Position numbers and translations under genes: made by a program. The notes below the pieces were generated by a model, which was not told the origin of the DNA, did not search any database, and worked only from the letters and a program-made list of their open reading frames with translations. Shown piece after piece: positions 1-8,303 of a DNA stretch of 34,239 nucleotides. How positions within the stretch are numbered: position 1 is the stretch's first letter; each line of letters opens with the position of its first letter. Source of the stretch: Aurantimonas marina (GTDB lineage Bacteria; Pseudomonadota; Alphaproteobacteria; Rhizobiales; Rhizobiaceae); assembly GCF_017183135.1 (NCBI RefSeq), contig NZ_JADDXW010000023.1, positions 1-34,239 of the forward strand. The letters are read 5' to 3'.

Positions 1-320
1 GGGAAGCCGCGTCCCCGCATCGCCACACGCGACGGCGATCTGATCTTCGGGCGGATGTCACGCGCGGTGGCCGCAGCTCGACGGTCGGCCACGTCTCTCT
101 CCCCAGAAGGGGCCAACCGTTACGCCATCGCGACCGAGCCGTTCCGTGGCGTGTTTTGCACCATGCCAGACCCTGCCGGGGTCTGGTCCGCATCCCGGAA
201 AACTGCCCCGTCGCCATTGTCGGGTGCCATTCACGGCCAATATAGGCCTCGGCGTGCGGTCGACGTGCTGCTTGGCAATAAAGCCGGTCATGAATCGGCG
301 GAGTATCCGGTGAGGGTTTC
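1..320. other. Left-edge stretch without a supported gene
   Basis: I see no recognisable gene in this stretch. A plus-strand frame is open from the first base, but its translation has no family features I recognise, so it could be a chance frame or the tail of a gene cut by the window edge. An 8-bp stem with a 5-base loop (CCAGACCC at 166-173, GGGTCTGG at 179-186) could end transcription of an upstream gene, although no T-run follows it on either strand. Confidence 0.4.
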
Positions 321-1352
321 GTGGACGAGACGCTATCTGTTCTTCTCATTATGGCCGGGTCCGCCCTTGTCGTGGTGATCATCGTCGATGCCATCGGCGG
401 CTTCTTCCGCATCGGCGCCAGCGCGGGGATATTGACCCGCCCTTTCGAGGAACTCGTCAGTCGGGTGGTCCTGTGGTGGGTTCGGCGATCCGGGAATCGG
501 AACCAGCTGAATTTGCTGGGGGCGTACTGTGTTGCCACGCGAACCGTCGTCAGCGTGACGATGCTGTGGCTCGGTTGGAGCCTGCTCTACGTATCGTCCG
601 AGGAGGCCGTTGTCATCTCATCGTCCGAGGAGATCGCAGGAACGCTGGAGCGGTTCTATTTTGCCGGCTATGTCGTATCCACCTTGGGTCTGGGAGACAT
701 CAAGCCCGGCAACGACACCTGGCGCATGGTGACGACATTCGCCTCGCTCTCCGGTTTCATGTTCCTGACCTTCGTGGTCAGTTTCATGGTGACGATCGCC
801 AGCCAGATATCGCAACGACGATCGGTAGCTATGGCCATCATATCGGCTGGGGATAGTCCCTATGACGTGCTTGACCGCTATCGCAACGGCGACACCGTAG
901 ATATCAGCCCACTCGTCAGCATGATCGCACTGCCGGTTATAAAGTCAGCCGAGGCCAGTACCAATTTGCCGCTCCTGCATCGCTTTCACACGTCGGACAC
1001 GGTGGCATCCTATGCCGTGGCAATCGCCCGGCTCAATGAGACGTTGACGATCCTGGAGCATGGCTGCAAGTCTGATCCGGGCCCCCAGATCGCGCTGGTG
1101 CGACACGGGATCGACATGATCGTCGACTCGCTGCCGGGTGAATGGCGAGACGACGCGGTAGCAGCGCCGCCCGCACTGAGGCCACTTCGCGCCTCTGGAC
1201 TCATCTGCGCGTCCGATGAAGCGTTTGCCGATGCGATGACACAGGAGCGTGTGCGGTACCGCCGCGACAGGCTCAAGAACATGGTGGCGAGCCTCGGGTT
1301 TTCCTGGGACCGGGATGTCTACCGGAACGCTGGGGACCGCGTTCTGCCGTAA
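321..1352 (+). CDS. Potassium channel family membrane protein
   Basis: This 343-residue inner-membrane protein looks like a small two-TM ion channel with a cytosolic tail. Residues 8-30 form a first hydrophobic segment and residues 72-92 a second. A re-entrant filter-like motif follows at residues 119-130 (VSTLGLGDIKPG), and a last hydrophobic helix runs over residues 138-162. The canonical K+ filter is TVGYGD; here it is TLGLGD, a variant seen in divergent bacterial channels, so ion selectivity cannot be assumed. The C-terminal 180 residues are soluble and show no domain I recognise. The start is a GTG and I saw no strong ribosome-binding site. The gene stands alone on its strand, with gene-poor DNA on both sides. 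The channel call is fairly safe; the ion and the role are inference. Confidence 0.75.
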   Translation: MDETLSVLLIMAGSALVVVIIVDAIGGFFRIGASAGILTRPFEELVSRVVLWWVRRSGNRNQLNLLGAYCVATRTVVSVTMLWLGWSLLYVSSEEAVVISSSEEIAGTLERFYFAGYVVSTLGLGDIKPGNDTWRMVTTFASLSGFMFLTFVVSFMVTIASQISQRRSVAMAIISAGDSPYDVLDRYRNGDTVDISPLVSMIALPVIKSAEASTNLPLLHRFHTSDTVASYAVAIARLNETLTILEHGCKSDPGPQIALVRHGIDMIVDSLPGEWRDDAVAAPPALRPLRASGLICASDEAFADAMTQERVRYRRDRLKNMVASLGFSWDRDVYRNAGDRVLP

Positions 1353-1877
1353 CGGTTTCCGGCTGGATGATCTACTCCCGCGAAACTGGGTCATTTTGAA
1401 CCGGAGTTCCCGCGTTGGTGGCGTGCCCTGACTTGGTAACACCTAATTGGAGAAATTCCGGAGGTTTGCTCAGGGCTGGCGAGCCCTATCACGCCAGCGG
1501 CCCCTGCGCTGGCAGGCGGTTCCGTTCGAAACCGGGTTGGAATTGCGTCTATCTGATCCAGCCTAAGTGCTGCGAATGGCGCAGTACCGACGTCACGCCT
1601 CCGGCCATGTGACGAAACAGCCGACCGAAACCATTTAGGAGGTTGAACGGGACGGCCACGTGGCAGACTTCCGAGTGGAGTAGGCAATTTCAGGCACCCA
1701 GCTCGCATAGGCGCTCGTCGGACAGTGCGCTCCAAGAGCAACCTCCATCCAAGCAGGAGGCCTGTTGGTTGATCGCGGCGAGGCGTACTCCCCATTTCGC
1801 ATGCAATGTTGGCCCCTTTGCGCATTTGCGGCCGAGCTGAATGCTTGGAAAACCGGCCGGCAACTCCTCATCCCGCC
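1353..1877. other. 525 bp gene-poor stretch with tandem hairpins
   Basis: No open frame here resembles a known protein, and base composition is less biased by codon position than in the neighbouring genes. The only structure I see is a pair of consecutive stem-loops at 1472-1513. This may be decayed DNA or hold an unrecognised RNA. Confidence 0.4.
1472..1513. repeat. Two tandem perfect hairpins
   Basis: The first hairpin has stem AGGGCT/AGCCCT with loop GGCG (1472-1487). Five bases later a second follows, with stem GCCAGCG/CGCTGGC and a 7-base loop (1493-1513). Neither is followed by a T-run on either strand, so they are not textbook intrinsic terminators. They could be part of a structured RNA, or chance in G+C-rich DNA. 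Confidence 0.45.
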
Positions 1878-2558
1878 CTAGCCATGGAGCAGCAAGACAC
1901 GGGCCGCCAGGGACCGGCGGATATGATCGCGCGCGACCTGTTCGGCTACATCCGCATCGCGTGCGGTAACCGCTTCCACGATGGCCGCATGTTCGCGGCA
2001 GGCTTCGGCATGGCGTCCGGGGACGGAGTAGGTCGTGGGACCGAGCAGGGCAATGGCGTCCTGCATTTCCTGCAGCGCCGCATCAAGATAGTGATTGCGG
2101 GCGGAGGCGTAGAGGGTGTCGTGGAAGCGATGGTTGAGGTCGGCGGCCAGATCGCTCGCTTCGGGAGCGACGGCCGCGAACCGAAGCGCGACATCGGCCA
2201 GCACCTGATGCTCAACCGGTGCGCCGTGTTGCGCCGACAGACGCGCGGCGGCGCCCTCGAGGATTTCCCGCATGGCGTAGAGCTCGAACACTTCCGCCGA
2301 TCCGAGACGCCGCACGACCAGCCCACGACCGCTCGCCGGCTCGACCAGGCGCTTCGCCAGAAGCCGGCTGAACGCTTCCCTGACGGGCGTCCGGCTGACC
2401 TTCAGCCGGTGTGCCACTTCTTCCTCGCGCAGCCGATCTCCCGGCCGGTACTGTCCGGCGCGGAGCGCCTCCCGCAAGGCATCGAAGACATACTGCGACA
2501 GGCCCTGCCGATTGCCTTCGCGCGCGCCGGAAGCCGGTGACCCGGCTGCTGTGACCAT
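1878..2558 (-). CDS. GntR family regulator, FCD (FadR-type) subfamily
   Basis: This 226-residue DNA-binding regulator probably controls the divergent tcu operon in response to a tricarboxylate or related acid. Residues 18-85 form the GntR winged helix (REEEVAHRLKVSRTPVREAF is the helix-turn-helix region). Residues 92-220 match the all-helical FCD ligand domain, with the expected acid and histidine positions for a metal site (LNHRFHDTLY, then REHAAIVEA, then RDHIRRSL). Start at the ATG at 2558, preceded by AAGGGCG. It is transcribed away from tcuA with 127 bp between them, which contain a GTATAC-centred operator candidate. In Salmonella the tcu regulator is LysR-type (TcuR), so this is a regulator swap. 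The ligand is inference. Confidence 0.9.
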   Translation of the reverse strand: MVTAAGSPASGAREGNRQGLSQYVFDALREALRAGQYRPGDRLREEEVAHRLKVSRTPVREAFSRLLAKRLVEPASGRGLVVRRLGSAEVFELYAMREILEGAAARLSAQHGAPVEHQVLADVALRFAAVAPEASDLAADLNHRFHDTLYASARNHYLDAALQEMQDAIALLGPTTYSVPGRHAEACREHAAIVEAVTARDADVAEQVARDHIRRSLAARVLLLHG

Positions 2559-2637
2559 GGCTTCGCCCTTCTCAATTCGCCGCCGACGGCGCTATGAATA
2601 GCATGCGGCGGTTGACCTGTGTATCGACTTGTGTTTT

Positions 2638-2659
2638 TTCGTATACAAATAAATACGAA
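2638..2659. promoter_or_regulatory. Candidate GntR/FCD operator in front of tcuA
   Basis: A perfect inverted repeat TTCGTAT (2638-2644) and ATACGAA (2653-2659) overlaps a GTATAC core (2641-2646). FCD-type GntR proteins commonly bind palindromes of the form TTGTATACAA, and TTCGTATACAAA here is close to that. It sits 27 bp upstream of the tcuA ATG and 80 bp from the regulator start, a sensible position for repression. Binding is inferred. Confidence 0.6.
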
Positions 2660-2685
2660 CCAATTTTCGATGGACTGGGGCGGCC

Positions 2686-4080
2686 ATGGCGGACTGGAAC
2701 AAGCGCTGGGACGTGCTCGTGGCGGGCGGCGGTAACGCCGCCCTTTGCGCGGCGATCGCCGCCCGGCGGGAGGGGCGTTCGGTGCTGGTGGTGGAAGCCG
2801 CGCCGAAGTTTTATCGCGGCGGCAATACCCGGCACACCCGCAACATGCGCTGCGCCCACGATGCCGCGACCGAGACGCTGTCGGGTCCCTATGGCGAGGC
2901 CGAGTTCTTCGACGATCTGATGCTGGTCACCGCAGGCAACACCGACGAGAGGCTGGCGCGCCTGATGATCCGCGAATCGAAGGCGATGCTGGACTGGATC
3001 CAGGAACAGGGAGTGCGCTTCCAACCCTCCCTGGGCGGCACGCTGAGCCTCGGCCGCACCAATTCCTTCTTTCTCGGTGGCGGTCGTTCGATGCTGAATT
3101 CGCTCTACCGGACGGCGGAACGGCTGGGTGTCGTGGTCGCATATGGTGCGGAGGTGACGCGCCTCGACATCGAGGACGGCGTCTTTCGCTCCGCGACGGT
3201 GACGACGCCGGAGGGAGAGCATCGCATCGTCGCGACGAATTTCGTTGCCGCCTCCGGCGGTTTTGAAGCCAATCTCGAATGGCTGAAGGAAGGCTGGGGC
3301 GACAAGGCGGACAACTTCCTCATCCGTGGCACGCCCTACAACAAGGGAACGATCATCCGCATGCTGCTTGAAGCGGGCGTCGAACAGATCGGCGATCCGA
3401 CCCAGTGTCATGCCGTGGCGATCGACGCGCGGGCGCCGAAATTCGACGGCGGCATCATTACGCGGCTGGATTGCGTCGTCTTCGGCATCGTCGTCAACCG
3501 GGATGGCGCCCGCTTCTATGACGAGGGCGAGGACATCTGGCCGAAGCGCTACGCGATCTGGGGTCGCCTGGTCGCGGCGCAGCCCGATCAGATCGCCTAC
3601 ATAATTTTCGATTCCCCATCGCTGGAAAAGTTCATGCCATCGCTGTTTCCGCCGGTCATGGCCGGATCGACCGGCGAACTTGCCGACAAGCTCGGCCTTG
3701 ATCGGCAGGCCCTGCAGGAGACGGTCGCCACGTTCAACGCGGCGGTCGAGGGTGGCCGTCCCTTCGACCATACGACGCTCGACGGCAACCGGACGCGGGG
3801 CCTTGAAATCGACAAGACCAATTGGGCCCAGCCCATCGAGACTGCGCCGTTCTATGCCTATCCGGTGCGGCCCGGCATCACCTTCACCTATCTCGGCGTG
3901 CGCGTGAACGAACAGGCGCGGATGAAGATGGCCGACGGCCGGCCGGCGCCGAACATGTTCGCGGCGGGAGAGATCATGGCGGGCAACGTCCTCGGACAAG
4001 GCTACGCGGCCGGTATCGGCATGACCATCGGCAGTGTCTTCGGGCGGATCGCCGGACAGGAGGCGGCTCGCAATGCATAG
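2686..4080 (+). CDS. tcuA: FAD-dependent tricarballylate dehydrogenase TcuA
   Basis: TcuA (464 aa) oxidises tricarballylate to cis-aconitate with FAD. The Rossmann FAD motif is at residues 10-40 (VLVAGGGNAALCAAIAAR, then LVVEAAP). A TcuA-like stretch follows with GGNTRHTRNMRCAHD. The fumarate-reductase-type substrate domain occupies the middle. The C-terminal FAD cap has MFAAGEIMAGNVLGQGYAAGIGMTIG. The length is normal for the family. The ATG at 2686 has a purine-rich GGGGCGG upstream. It overlaps tcuB by 8 bases, so the pair is translationally coupled. Related flavoproteins (fumarate reductase/succinate dehydrogenase-like) exist, but the neighbouring tcuB supports this call. Transport is probably by the Tct system in this window, since no TcuC symporter is present. 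Confidence 0.92.
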   Translation: MADWNKRWDVLVAGGGNAALCAAIAARREGRSVLVVEAAPKFYRGGNTRHTRNMRCAHDAATETLSGPYGEAEFFDDLMLVTAGNTDERLARLMIRESKAMLDWIQEQGVRFQPSLGGTLSLGRTNSFFLGGGRSMLNSLYRTAERLGVVVAYGAEVTRLDIEDGVFRSATVTTPEGEHRIVATNFVAASGGFEANLEWLKEGWGDKADNFLIRGTPYNKGTIIRMLLEAGVEQIGDPTQCHAVAIDARAPKFDGGIITRLDCVVFGIVVNRDGARFYDEGEDIWPKRYAIWGRLVAAQPDQIAYIIFDSPSLEKFMPSLFPPVMAGSTGELADKLGLDRQALQETVATFNAAVEGGRPFDHTTLDGNRTRGLEIDKTNWAQPIETAPFYAYPVRPGITFTYLGVRVNEQARMKMADGRPAPNMFAAGEIMAGNVLGQGYAAGIGMTIGSVFGRIAGQEAARNA

Positions 4081-5197
4081 GACCGATGCCCTTGCCGAGG
4101 CCGATCGGCTAATGACGGTCTGCAATTCCTGCCGCTACTGCGAAGGCTTGTGCGCGGTATTTCCGGCGATGGAGATGCGGCGCGACTTCCAGGACGGCGA
4201 TCTCAACTATCTGGCCAATCTCTGCCATTCCTGTGGCGCCTGCTATTACGATTGCCAGTTCTCCCCGCCGCACGAATTCGCGGTCAATGTGCCCAAGGTT
4301 CTCGCCGAAGTCCGCAACCAGTCCTACGAGCAATATGCCTGGCCACAGGCGTTTCGCAGGGTATTTGCGCGCCACGGCCTGGTTGCGGCATTGCTCGTGG
4401 CGCTATCAGTCGCACTCTTCCTGATCGGATTGGTAGCTTGGAACGCGCCGGGAGCCCTGTTCGCGGCGCATCTCACGGACGAGAATTTCTATGCGCTGAT
4501 GCCGCACAACGCGATGGCGCTGCTCTTCGGCACGGTCTTCCTCTTCGCGATCTTTGCCCTCGGCATGGGGGCGCGCAACTTCTGGCGTGACATCGGTGAA
4601 CCGGCCGCGACGCTTGCCCAACCGGCCGCCCTCGGCCGCGCGGCTCATGACGCCGGCACGCTTCGCTATCTCGATGGCGGCGGCGAGGGCTGCATGAACG
4701 AGGACGAAGCGCCGACCGATCGCCGCCGAATCTACCACCACCTGACCTTCTACGGTTTCATGCTCTGCTTCGCCGCAACATCGGTTGCGACGCTCTATCA
4801 TTACGTCTTCGGGCGCGTGGCCCCTTATCCCTGGTGGGACGTGCCGGTCATCCTCGGCACGCTGGGCGGAATCGGGTTGTTGATCGGCCCCGCAGGTCTT
4901 CTCGCAGCGAAACTGCGCCGCGACGAGGCGCTGCAGGATGGTAGCCGGTTCGGCATGGATACGGCGTTTCTCGCCATGCTGTTCCTCACCGGCCTGACCG
5001 GGCTCCTGCTGCTCTTCCTGCGCGCGACCCCGGCCATGGGCGTTCTGCTGGCGGTGCATCTCGGCTTCGTTCTGGCGCTATTCCTGACGCTGCCCTATGG
5101 CAAGTTCGTCCACGGTATCTACCGCTACCTGGCGCTGGTCCGCTATGCCCGGGAGCGCAAGGCGCTTGAGCAGGAAGCCGCCGATGCCGAGGCCTGA
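4073..5197 (+). CDS. tcuB: Tricarballylate utilisation protein TcuB, Fe-S/membrane electron carrier
   Basis: TcuB (374 aa) reoxidises the FADH2 of TcuA and passes electrons towards the quinone pool. The N-terminus has two ferredoxin-like cysteine clusters: C17, C20, C23, C27 and C51, C54, C57, C61. This is the pattern for two 4Fe-4S centres. The rest has about six hydrophobic helices (starting near residues 100, 145, 220, 260, 300 and 330), with histidines that could bind heme. I chose the ATG at 4073 over an in-frame upstream ATG at 4034: it lines up with the family N-terminus and gives an 8-base overlap with tcuA rather than a 47-base one. The next gene starts 14 bases before this one ends. 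Confidence 0.92.
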   Translation: MHRTDALAEADRLMTVCNSCRYCEGLCAVFPAMEMRRDFQDGDLNYLANLCHSCGACYYDCQFSPPHEFAVNVPKVLAEVRNQSYEQYAWPQAFRRVFARHGLVAALLVALSVALFLIGLVAWNAPGALFAAHLTDENFYALMPHNAMALLFGTVFLFAIFALGMGARNFWRDIGEPAATLAQPAALGRAAHDAGTLRYLDGGGEGCMNEDEAPTDRRRIYHHLTFYGFMLCFAATSVATLYHYVFGRVAPYPWWDVPVILGTLGGIGLLIGPAGLLAAKLRRDEALQDGSRFGMDTAFLAMLFLTGLTGLLLLFLRATPAMGVLLAVHLGFVLALFLTLPYGKFVHGIYRYLALVRYARERKALEQEAADAEA

Positions 5198-6239
5198 AAG
5201 CGCGACCCGGCGGGGCAGACAACTGTTCACGCTGGTTGTCGCAGCCCTCGGCGTCGGACTTTTCTGGCTCCTGGATCTGCCGCTGCCGTTCCTCTTGGGG
5301 CCGCTCTTCGCCTGCCTCGTCTTCGCAATAGGAGGAGCGGGGCTTGCCGATTCCGGCCGGATCGGCGTGTTAATGCGCACTGTGCTGGGGGTCGCGGTCG
5401 GCTCGTCGATCACGCCGGACCTTTTGAGCCGCCTTCCCGGGATGGCGTACTCCGTCGCCCTCGTGCCACTGTTCGTCCTGATCATCGGTCTCGTCGGTTA
5501 TCCGTTCTTCCGCCGCGTCTGCGGCTTCGACGGGCCGACCTCCTACTACGCCGCGATGCCGGGCGGGTTTCAGGACATGGTGATCTTTGGCCAAGAGGCC
5601 GGCGCGGACATTCGCGCCCTGTCGCTCATCCACGCCACACGGGTGCTGTTGATCGTCACGCTCGTCCCGTTTCTGATGACGTCGATCTATGGCCAACCGC
5701 TTGCCAACGCGCCGGGCGCCGCGCTGGCGGATATTCCCTGGCGTGAACTCGTCCTGATGGCAGTTGCCGCCCTGGTCGGCTGGAAGGGTGGCGAACGCAT
5801 TGGACTGTTCGGCGCCTCGATCATCGGGCCGTTGGTCGTCGCCGCGGCGTTCAGCCTGCTGGGCCTCGTCGAGCACCGCCCCCCGGCGCTGGCGATCCTG
5901 GCGGCGCAATTCTTCATCGGTGCCTCGATCGGTGCCAAATACACCGGCGTCAGCTGGCGCGAGTTGCGAGTCGACGTGATGGCGGGCGCTGCCTTCTGCG
6001 TGCTGCTCGCCGTGGTCGCGGCGATCTTTGCCGAAGCCGTGGCGCTCGCCGGCTTCGCCCCGGCCGTCGAGGCGCTATTATCCTTCGCGCCGGGGGGGCA
6101 GGCCGAAATGGCGGTGCTGACGATCATCGCCGGTGCGGATCTGGCCTTCGTCGTCACCCACCATGTCGCCCGCATGGTGGTGGTGATCGCCGGTGCGCCG
6201 GTCGTGGCGCATTTTCTGAAATGGAAGGATCGTGAGTGA
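5184..6239 (+). CDS. AbrB-family (PF05145-type) integral membrane protein
   Basis: This 351-residue polytopic membrane protein has two similar halves of about 170 residues each. It matches proteins often labelled AbrB family transcriptional regulator or ammonia monooxygenase, names that probably mislead: there is no DNA-binding domain here, and the layout is that of a transporter. Family-like motifs are DLPLPFLLGPLFACLVF in the first half, GFDGPTSYYAAMPGGFQDMVIFG in the middle, and LSFAPGGQAEMAVLTIIAGADLAFVVTHH near the end. The start ATG at 5184 has CAGGAAG just upstream and overlaps tcuB by 14 bases. The stop overlaps the next gene by 4 bases. Its place inside the operon suggests transport of a substrate or by-product, which is inference. 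Confidence 0.85.
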   Translation: MPRPESATRRGRQLFTLVVAALGVGLFWLLDLPLPFLLGPLFACLVFAIGGAGLADSGRIGVLMRTVLGVAVGSSITPDLLSRLPGMAYSVALVPLFVLIIGLVGYPFFRRVCGFDGPTSYYAAMPGGFQDMVIFGQEAGADIRALSLIHATRVLLIVTLVPFLMTSIYGQPLANAPGAALADIPWRELVLMAVAALVGWKGGERIGLFGASIIGPLVVAAAFSLLGLVEHRPPALAILAAQFFIGASIGAKYTGVSWRELRVDVMAGAAFCVLLAVVAAIFAEAVALAGFAPAVEALLSFAPGGQAEMAVLTIIAGADLAFVVTHHVARMVVVIAGAPVVAHFLKWKDRE

Positions 6240-7192
6240 GAATCGCCATTCTCGACGACTGGTCCGGATCGGCGCTCGATTACGCTGACTGGAAGAGCCT
6301 CTACGCCGCGATCACGGTATTTTCCGAGCCGTTCGGCTCAGCCGAGACGCTGGTCGCTGCTCTTCGTCCGTTCGACGTGCTCTGTCTGATGCGCGAGCGC
6401 ACGCCGCTTCCGGCGGCGGTCATCGAAGCGTTGCCGGCGCTGAAGCTGATCGTGACCACCGGCGCGCGCAACAATGCGATCGATCTCGTGGCGGCGCGGG
6501 CAGCCAGGATCACGGTCTGCGGCACCCGCTCGCGCAAGACCACGACGGCAGAACTGACGCTGCTTCTCATCCTGGCGCTGTCGCGCAACCTGATCGGCGA
6601 AGCCGCGCGACTGCGCGGGGGCGGCTGGCAGGGACCGCCGGGCCGCGACCTTGATGGCCTCCGGCTCGGCCTGATCGGCCTGGGGACCGTCGGCGCGCAA
6701 GTCGCCCGGTTGGCGCAGGTTCTTGGAATGCAGGTGAGCGCCTGGTCGCGGAATCTGACGGACGCCCGCTGCGCCGAATGCGGGGTGAACCGCGCGGCGT
6801 CACTGGCCTCCCTGATGGCCGAAAGCGACGTGGTCTCGGTCCACCTCGTGCATTCGCCGCGAACCGACCGCCTGATTGGGCCGGACGCGTTTGCCGCGAT
6901 GCGGGACGGTGCCGTCTTCGTCAACACCTCCCGCGCCGGGATCGTCGATACGCCGGCGCTCCTTGCCGCAATGCGCGCCGGACGACCAGCCAAGGCCGGG
7001 CTCGACGTCTTCGACAGCGAGCCGCTACCGCAAGGCGATCCGCTTCGCGCGGCCTTCGCCGAGTTCGGCGACCGTCTGCTCGCCACGCCGCATCTCGGCT
7101 ATGTCACCGACAAAACCTGGCGGCTGTTCTACGGTGACACGGTGGAGGCCATTGCCGCTTGGCAGGCCGGTGCGCCGATCCGCAAGCTCTGA
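6236..7192 (+). CDS. D-2-hydroxyacid dehydrogenase family protein
   Basis: This 318-residue NAD(P)-dependent enzyme interconverts a D-2-hydroxy acid and the 2-oxo acid. The nucleotide-binding motif is GLIGLGTVGAQVARLAQ (GLGTVG at residues 148-153). The catalytic triad is complete: R233 in NTSRAG, E262 in LDVFDSEPLP and H286 in ATPHLG. The start GTG at 6236 overlaps the upstream stop by four bases (GTGA), so this is the last gene of the tcu operon. The next gene on the opposite strand ends 17 bp later. The substrate cannot be read from sequence. Its position suggests a hydroxylated tricarboxylate or a breakdown product, but a phosphoglycerate-like or glyoxylate-like activity is equally possible. 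Confidence 0.9.
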   Translation: MRIAILDDWSGSALDYADWKSLYAAITVFSEPFGSAETLVAALRPFDVLCLMRERTPLPAAVIEALPALKLIVTTGARNNAIDLVAARAARITVCGTRSRKTTTAELTLLLILALSRNLIGEAARLRGGGWQGPPGRDLDGLRLGLIGLGTVGAQVARLAQVLGMQVSAWSRNLTDARCAECGVNRAASLASLMAESDVVSVHLVHSPRTDRLIGPDAFAAMRDGAVFVNTSRAGIVDTPALLAAMRAGRPAKAGLDVFDSEPLPQGDPLRAAFAEFGDRLLATPHLGYVTDKTWRLFYGDTVEAIAAWQAGAPIRKL

Positions 7193-7209
7193 CGAGACGG
7201 GGCTGGGCG

Positions 7210-8298
7210 TCAACGGCTCCAGACAGCGCCCGGCACCATCAACTGACCTTTCGCCAGCAGGCGCGCAGTCCGCAGCAGCCCGGCCGAGCGAAGGTCGAAG
7301 CCGTCTGATCCGTGGGTGAAATCAGCCGCGACCTCGATGTTTCCCGAGGGATGCTCGATGGTGAGCACGGCAGGCCCTTCGACCGGGCGCTCCGCCAGGC
7401 CGTCGGCGACGGTCCCGGGCACCAGGGCGCACGAGGCGAGGCATTGGGCACCGGTGACGGCCATCGACGGATGACAGTTCCACGGCATGAAATAGCGGGC
7501 CGAGATCGTTCCACCGGAACGGGCGCTACTGAGCAAGCCGAATTTGGGCATCACCGATTTCGACACGTCGCCGAGCCCCATCCGTCGTCCGGCTTCCTGT
7601 CGGATCGGCTCCATACGGGTGTAGAAGTCGCGATTGGCGTCGAGTTCCTCGGCGCTCTCCTCGCCGGTCAGGCCGAACGCGTCGGCCCGCGCGATGACGA
7701 TGGGCATCGCCACATCCATGCAGGTGACCTCGATCCCATCGATGACGTCGCGCAGATTGCCCGTCGGCAGCAGGGACCCGCAGGTCGATCCGACCACGTC
7801 CATGAAGTTGAGCGTTACCGGCGCCGCCGTTCCCGGCACGCCGTCGATGCGCGCGTCGCCGTCATACTCGACGAAGCCGTCCGGCGTCTGCACGATCGCC
7901 TCGATCCGCGCTTCGGTATTGACGGCGCGGATGCGCACCGGCGTTTCAGAACCCTTGATGTCGACCAGCCCCATCTCGATCGCGGCGGGGCCGACGCCGG
8001 AGAGGATGTTGCCGCAGGTCGGCTTGAAGTCGACCAGGCCGTCGAGCACCGAAACCTGGGCGAAGAAGTAATCCACTTCGGCCCAGTCGTCTTCGGACCG
8101 GGACAGCATGGCGACCTTGGTCGTCACCGCCGCGCCGCCGCCGATTCCGTCGATGTTGAGCTTGTGACCCGAGCCGACGGCCGCGACCAACACCCGCGCC
8201 AAGGTCTCGCGGTCCCCGGGAAGATCCTTCCGCGCGATATAGGGGCCGCGGGAGGTCCCGCCGCGCATGAACAGGAAAGGAATTTCGGTCTGCCGCAT
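7210..8298 (-). CDS. PrpF family cis-trans isomerase / 4-oxalomesaconate tautomerase-like protein
   Basis: This 362-residue member of the PrpF family (diaminopimelate-epimerase fold, no cofactor) probably acts on an aconitate-type acid. Known members isomerise 2-methylaconitate (PrpF), 4-oxalomesaconate (GalD) or aconitate. The hallmark N-terminus FLFMRGGTSRGPYI is present at residues 8-21. Family-type stretches DFKPTCGNILSGVGPAAIE and GSLLPTGN follow, with the first cysteine in the expected catalytic place. I chose the ATG at 8298; the longer upstream frame runs antisense-free into the transporter gene and makes no sense as protein. GAGG lies 8 bases before the ATG. It follows the transporter gene by 5 bp, so import and isomerisation are co-expressed. 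The exact substrate is inference. Confidence 0.88.
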   Translation of the reverse strand: MRQTEIPFLFMRGGTSRGPYIARKDLPGDRETLARVLVAAVGSGHKLNIDGIGGGAAVTTKVAMLSRSEDDWAEVDYFFAQVSVLDGLVDFKPTCGNILSGVGPAAIEMGLVDIKGSETPVRIRAVNTEARIEAIVQTPDGFVEYDGDARIDGVPGTAAPVTLNFMDVVGSTCGSLLPTGNLRDVIDGIEVTCMDVAMPIVIARADAFGLTGEESAEELDANRDFYTRMEPIRQEAGRRMGLGDVSKSVMPKFGLLSSARSGGTISARYFMPWNCHPSMAVTGAQCLASCALVPGTVADGLAERPVEGPAVLTIEHPSGNIEVAADFTHGSDGFDLRSAGLLRTARLLAKGQLMVPGAVWSR

Positions 8299-8303
8299 GG
8301 AGG

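Noticed and set aside
2572-4125. 517-residue minus-strand frame opposite tcuA
   Set aside because: It is a codon-bias shadow: its opposite frame is a clear TcuA, and the translation is Arg/His-rich with no family features.
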